Origin: Azolla caroliniana
Lineage: Eukaryota > Polypodiophyta
Direction of reading: 5' to 3'
Assembly: GCA_043228905.1 (NCBI GenBank)
Contig: JBHGNT010000004.1
Location: 8,928,001-8,992,000, forward strand
Length of the DNA: 64,000 bases
The translations under genes were made by a program, and so were the position numbers. The notes beneath the pieces are model-generated. The model ran no database searches. It was not told where the DNA came from and saw nothing but the letters and a program-made list of their open reading frames with translations. Shown here one piece after another: positions 61,591 through 64,000 of this stretch. Each line of letters opens with the position of its first letter. Position 1 is the first letter of the stretch.

Positions 61591-62800
61591 TGCGTCAACT
61601 AGGTCCTAGGTTTCATTTTCAGCCAATGCGCGCATCTCTTCCTCCATCGTGGCACGCCAATTCGCGTCTTTCGCCGCTTCTACGTAGCTCTCCAGCTCAC
61701 GCACTTCCGCTACACGTGTCATTCATGTACGCATAGTGATGCGCCATGTACTTGTTGTAACCGAACCGCACAACAAGGTTCTTCTGGCAGGTAGATCAGC
61801 GTAATTGCTCATTAGCCGATGTTGAGGCTTTCTTGGCCAACTCGAACTTCGCTCTCAAAGACCCGTCATCACTTCCCTCGGAGTCGAACTCACATCAATC
61901 CGACTCGTTCCTATCCGTGTCGTAATCTGACACCTTCTTCTTCCCTTTTTCCTTGCGTGTAAGCCGTCTCCACGGCTTCCTGCGCGGGGAATGCACGGCT
62001 GAGTCTCCACTACTCACCGGTTCTTCATCAGACTGGTCGAACCGACTCATTCGTCCATTCGGTCCGCTTAACCGAAACGAAATCGGACTCTCTTTGCGGG
62101 TCCCGATTTCAGGCTCAACCGGAGGCATCTCGGCCTCGCTGAGCTCATCGTCAGAACTCGGATTGGAGGTGAGGTCCGGAGTCGGAGGCAAGTACCAAGA
62201 CGCGGACTCGTCAGACACAACGTTGTGGCTCACGCGCGCTTGTTTGGTGCGAGGGTTATAACACTTACAACCCTTCTGCTCATCCGAATAGCCGACTAAG
62301 ATACACTTCTCGGCTTTCGCGTCCAACTTCCTCCGCTTCTCCTTCGGTACATGCACAAGTGTCGTAGATTCTGCTTCCTTCCGAAATACAGCTCATGTGC
62401 CGACACTTTGTCTCCAATTTGATTCTGGATGTAGACCGCGGTCTGAACCGCTTCAGCCCAGTTGGGCAAGCTCTTCTCCTCTAGCATTGCCCACGCTGCT
62501 TCCAGAACCGACCAATTTTTTCTTTCGGCCACACCGTTTTGCTCCGGCGTATATCTACAGCTAAATTCCCATCTGTTGTAGATACCCGTTGAATTGACCG
62601 GAAAAGTACTCTTTTCCGCCATCCAACCGCACGCACTTGATCTTTCTTCCTGTTTCCCTTTCGACGAAAATCTTGAGGTCCCGAAAACAGTCGAAGACTT
62701 CACTCTTTTTCTCAATGAGGTACATCCACGTGTGCCACGTATAGTCGTCGATGAAGGAGACGAAATATCGACTCCCGCCAAGACTAACGTTCTATGTCGG
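61591..62800 (-). pseudogene. O integrase C-terminal half and linker
   Basis: 62296-62781 holds part of the core (SCRYTPEQNGVAERKNWSVL with the catalytic Glu, and YIQNQIGDKVSAHELYFGRK). A deletion removes part of LRIFGSIAYVHV. 61895-62356 has KCILVGYSDEQKGCKCYNPR and an acidic linker. Confidence 0.8.
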
Positions 62801-63770
62801 CCCCCATAGATCAGAATGTATCAAGTCGAGCTTGTTTCGGCTCCGGTTATGCTCGTTGGGGAAAGGAAGTCAGTGTTGCTTCCCTAGCTGGCAAGCTTCA
62901 CAAATTTGTCACTTCCGGCCACTAAATTTGGGCAATCCGAACACCACCTGTTTCGATTGCATGTCTTGAAGCCGTTGATAGTTGACGTGGCCTATCCGCG
63001 TGTGCCATAAGTCGATATCTGACTCGAATTTTTGTCCTTTCGTGAACATTGCGGTGCCACCATCACTAGAGTCGAGGATAAACATCCTCCCGTCTCTACA
63101 CCCTTGTGCAATAACTCAGCCTTCTTCCTCGATGAACCACCCGAGATGCGTGAACCGGACTTGCATCCCTTGATCGACGATCTGCCCGACCGACACCAGA
63201 TTCTTTGTGATTGTTGAGACGTGTAACACGTTCATGAGTTTCCCTTCCTGCCCGACATGGCTTAGGGGAACTTCACCGACATTTGCGATCAGATGCGGAG
63301 TGTCGTCTTCAGTTGAGACTACTCCCGGTTACATCGGTTTCTCAAGGTATGAGAACCACTCCTTGTGGCACGTCATGTGGTTTGACGCGCCGGAGTTGAC
63401 GTACCACACCTCATTCGACTTTGGGCTGATCTTCTTCATCGAGTTTGCTTCGTGTCTCGTCACGAAGGCTGACCCTTTTCCGGCTTTTCCAGATCCTTCG
63501 GCGTAGTGCGATCGCTGTCGATTTCCTTTGTCGGTCTGTCCGGAACTTGATCCGTATCCGGTCCTCTCCAAATCGGTGCGCTTCTTCCAGCACTCGCTCT
63601 CCTTGTGACCTTTCTTGCCACAGTACCAGCATTCCGCAATGGATTTCCCATACCGGTTGTCGTCGCCTCGACTCCCCCTGTTTCCGGAGGGTCCGGAATT
63701 GCTGTCGGCATCACTTCGGTGCCTTCTTCGTTGATCTCGTCGGCCGCCTTCATTGCGCACCGACTCGCCT
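62801..63770 (-). pseudogene. O zinc knuckle, protease and integrase start
   Basis: 63329-63760 has the knuckle CWYCGKKGHKESEC and protease VWYVNSGASNHMTCHKEWFS, where the catalytic Asp is Asn. 62801-63230 matches the R pre-integrase zinc region and first Asp region in broken frames. Confidence 0.82.
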
Positions 63771-64000
63771 CATCTGCCACGACCACGGGGCCTATCTCCC
63801 TCCATGTACAACATCTTGATGTCGGCATGCGTGCTCATCAACGCACCCACGTGGTTCTCCTCCATAAGGAGCATCGACTGTAGGTCGAAAAACGACGGCG
63901 TATTCTCCCGTGTACACACAACAGTTTGGAATGCTCTAAACTTCGACACTAGTCCCCCGACACAGATCTGCACCATCTCACCTTCCTTGACGTTCACATC
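63770..64000 (-). pseudogene. O gag C-terminal half
   Basis: Reads MNVKEGEMVQICVGGLVSKF, RAFQTVVCTRENTPSFFDLQ and SMLLMEENHVGAL, parallel to R 51400-51690. Continues past the window edge. Confidence 0.85.

Larger units (their letters stand above)
35091..64000 (+). mobile_element. Large Ty3/gypsy element F, hit by five insertions
   Basis: 5' LTR at 35091-35474 plus 40154-40270, primer site, gag, protease, reverse transcriptase, RNase H, integrase, an extra 3' reading frame, and a 3' LTR from 58773. Removing H, L, R and T leaves about 8.1 kb of interior and LTRs near 496 bp. O sits in the 3' LTR, so the F end lies past the window. Each insertion interrupts an otherwise continuous domain. Catalytic residues of reverse transcriptase and integrase are lost. 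Confidence 0.9.
59246..64000 (-). mobile_element. Ty1/copia element O, continuing past the window
   Basis: Minus-strand gag, zinc knuckle, protease, integrase, reverse transcriptase, RNase H, extension and 3' LTR, all K/M/R family. The left flank CGAAC (59241-59245) is the candidate target duplication; its partner is outside. Stops and frameshifts are common. Confidence 0.9.

Overview
This window looks like nuclear DNA of a land plant, from a repeat-rich intergenic region. Nearly all of it can be assigned to LTR retrotransposons (Ty1/copia and Ty3/gypsy) inserted into one another. I found no intact host gene, rRNA gene, genuine tRNA gene or CRISPR array. The plant call rests on initiator-Met-type primer sites in the copia elements, a plant-like eEF1A fragment and CHG-type decay of CAG codons. 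I cannot name the species. The letters A to V below are my own labels for elements.

Layout, left to right. B (1-3936, minus) and A (3937-6257, minus) are two gypsy remnants joined without LTRs. D (6258-17610, plus) is a decayed copia split by gypsy C (8748-16575, minus), which keeps both LTRs and a 1176-codon pol frame. I (17611-18527) is a copia 5' end. K (18528-25086, minus copia) carries a truncated gypsy, G (18580-20271), and a solo LTR, S (22079-22894). N (25256-28283, minus copia) carries solo LTR U (26185-26806). E (28284-31178, plus) is a gypsy deletion derivative that keeps gag and the end of pol. It sits between N and V (31179-33420, plus copia), which lie in opposite orientations. 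M (33421-35090, minus copia) was entered by F, a gypsy element of about 9 kb that runs from 35091 past the window end. F was itself hit five times: copia H in its 5' LTR, the gene-capturing element L in gag, copia R in reverse transcriptase, solo LTR T in integrase, and copia O in its 3' LTR.

The copias fall into two families: D/H/N/V/U and I/K/M/R/O. The gypsies also fall into two groups. B/C/E/S/T have LTRs with TGTCGT...ACGACA-like ends and 4-bp target duplications. A/F/G share tandem zinc knuckles, and F and G also share a TGGCACGCC-type primer site, which L has too.

The most unusual features are these. The C, S, T and E LTRs carry tRNA-like units with A-box and B-box motifs on the strand opposite to the element. 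All 4-bp target duplications of that group have a central CG. The C, S and T LTRs share an E2F-like site, a cluster of RY (CATGCA) motifs and a TATA box. F has a long extra reading frame downstream of integrase, predicted to be coiled-coil, with a possible splice acceptor before it. R and O share a charged extension after RNase H. L carries a piece of eEF1A and, in one LTR, an open reading frame ending a LINE-like zinc motif. H has a perfect 37-bp inversion in one LTR.
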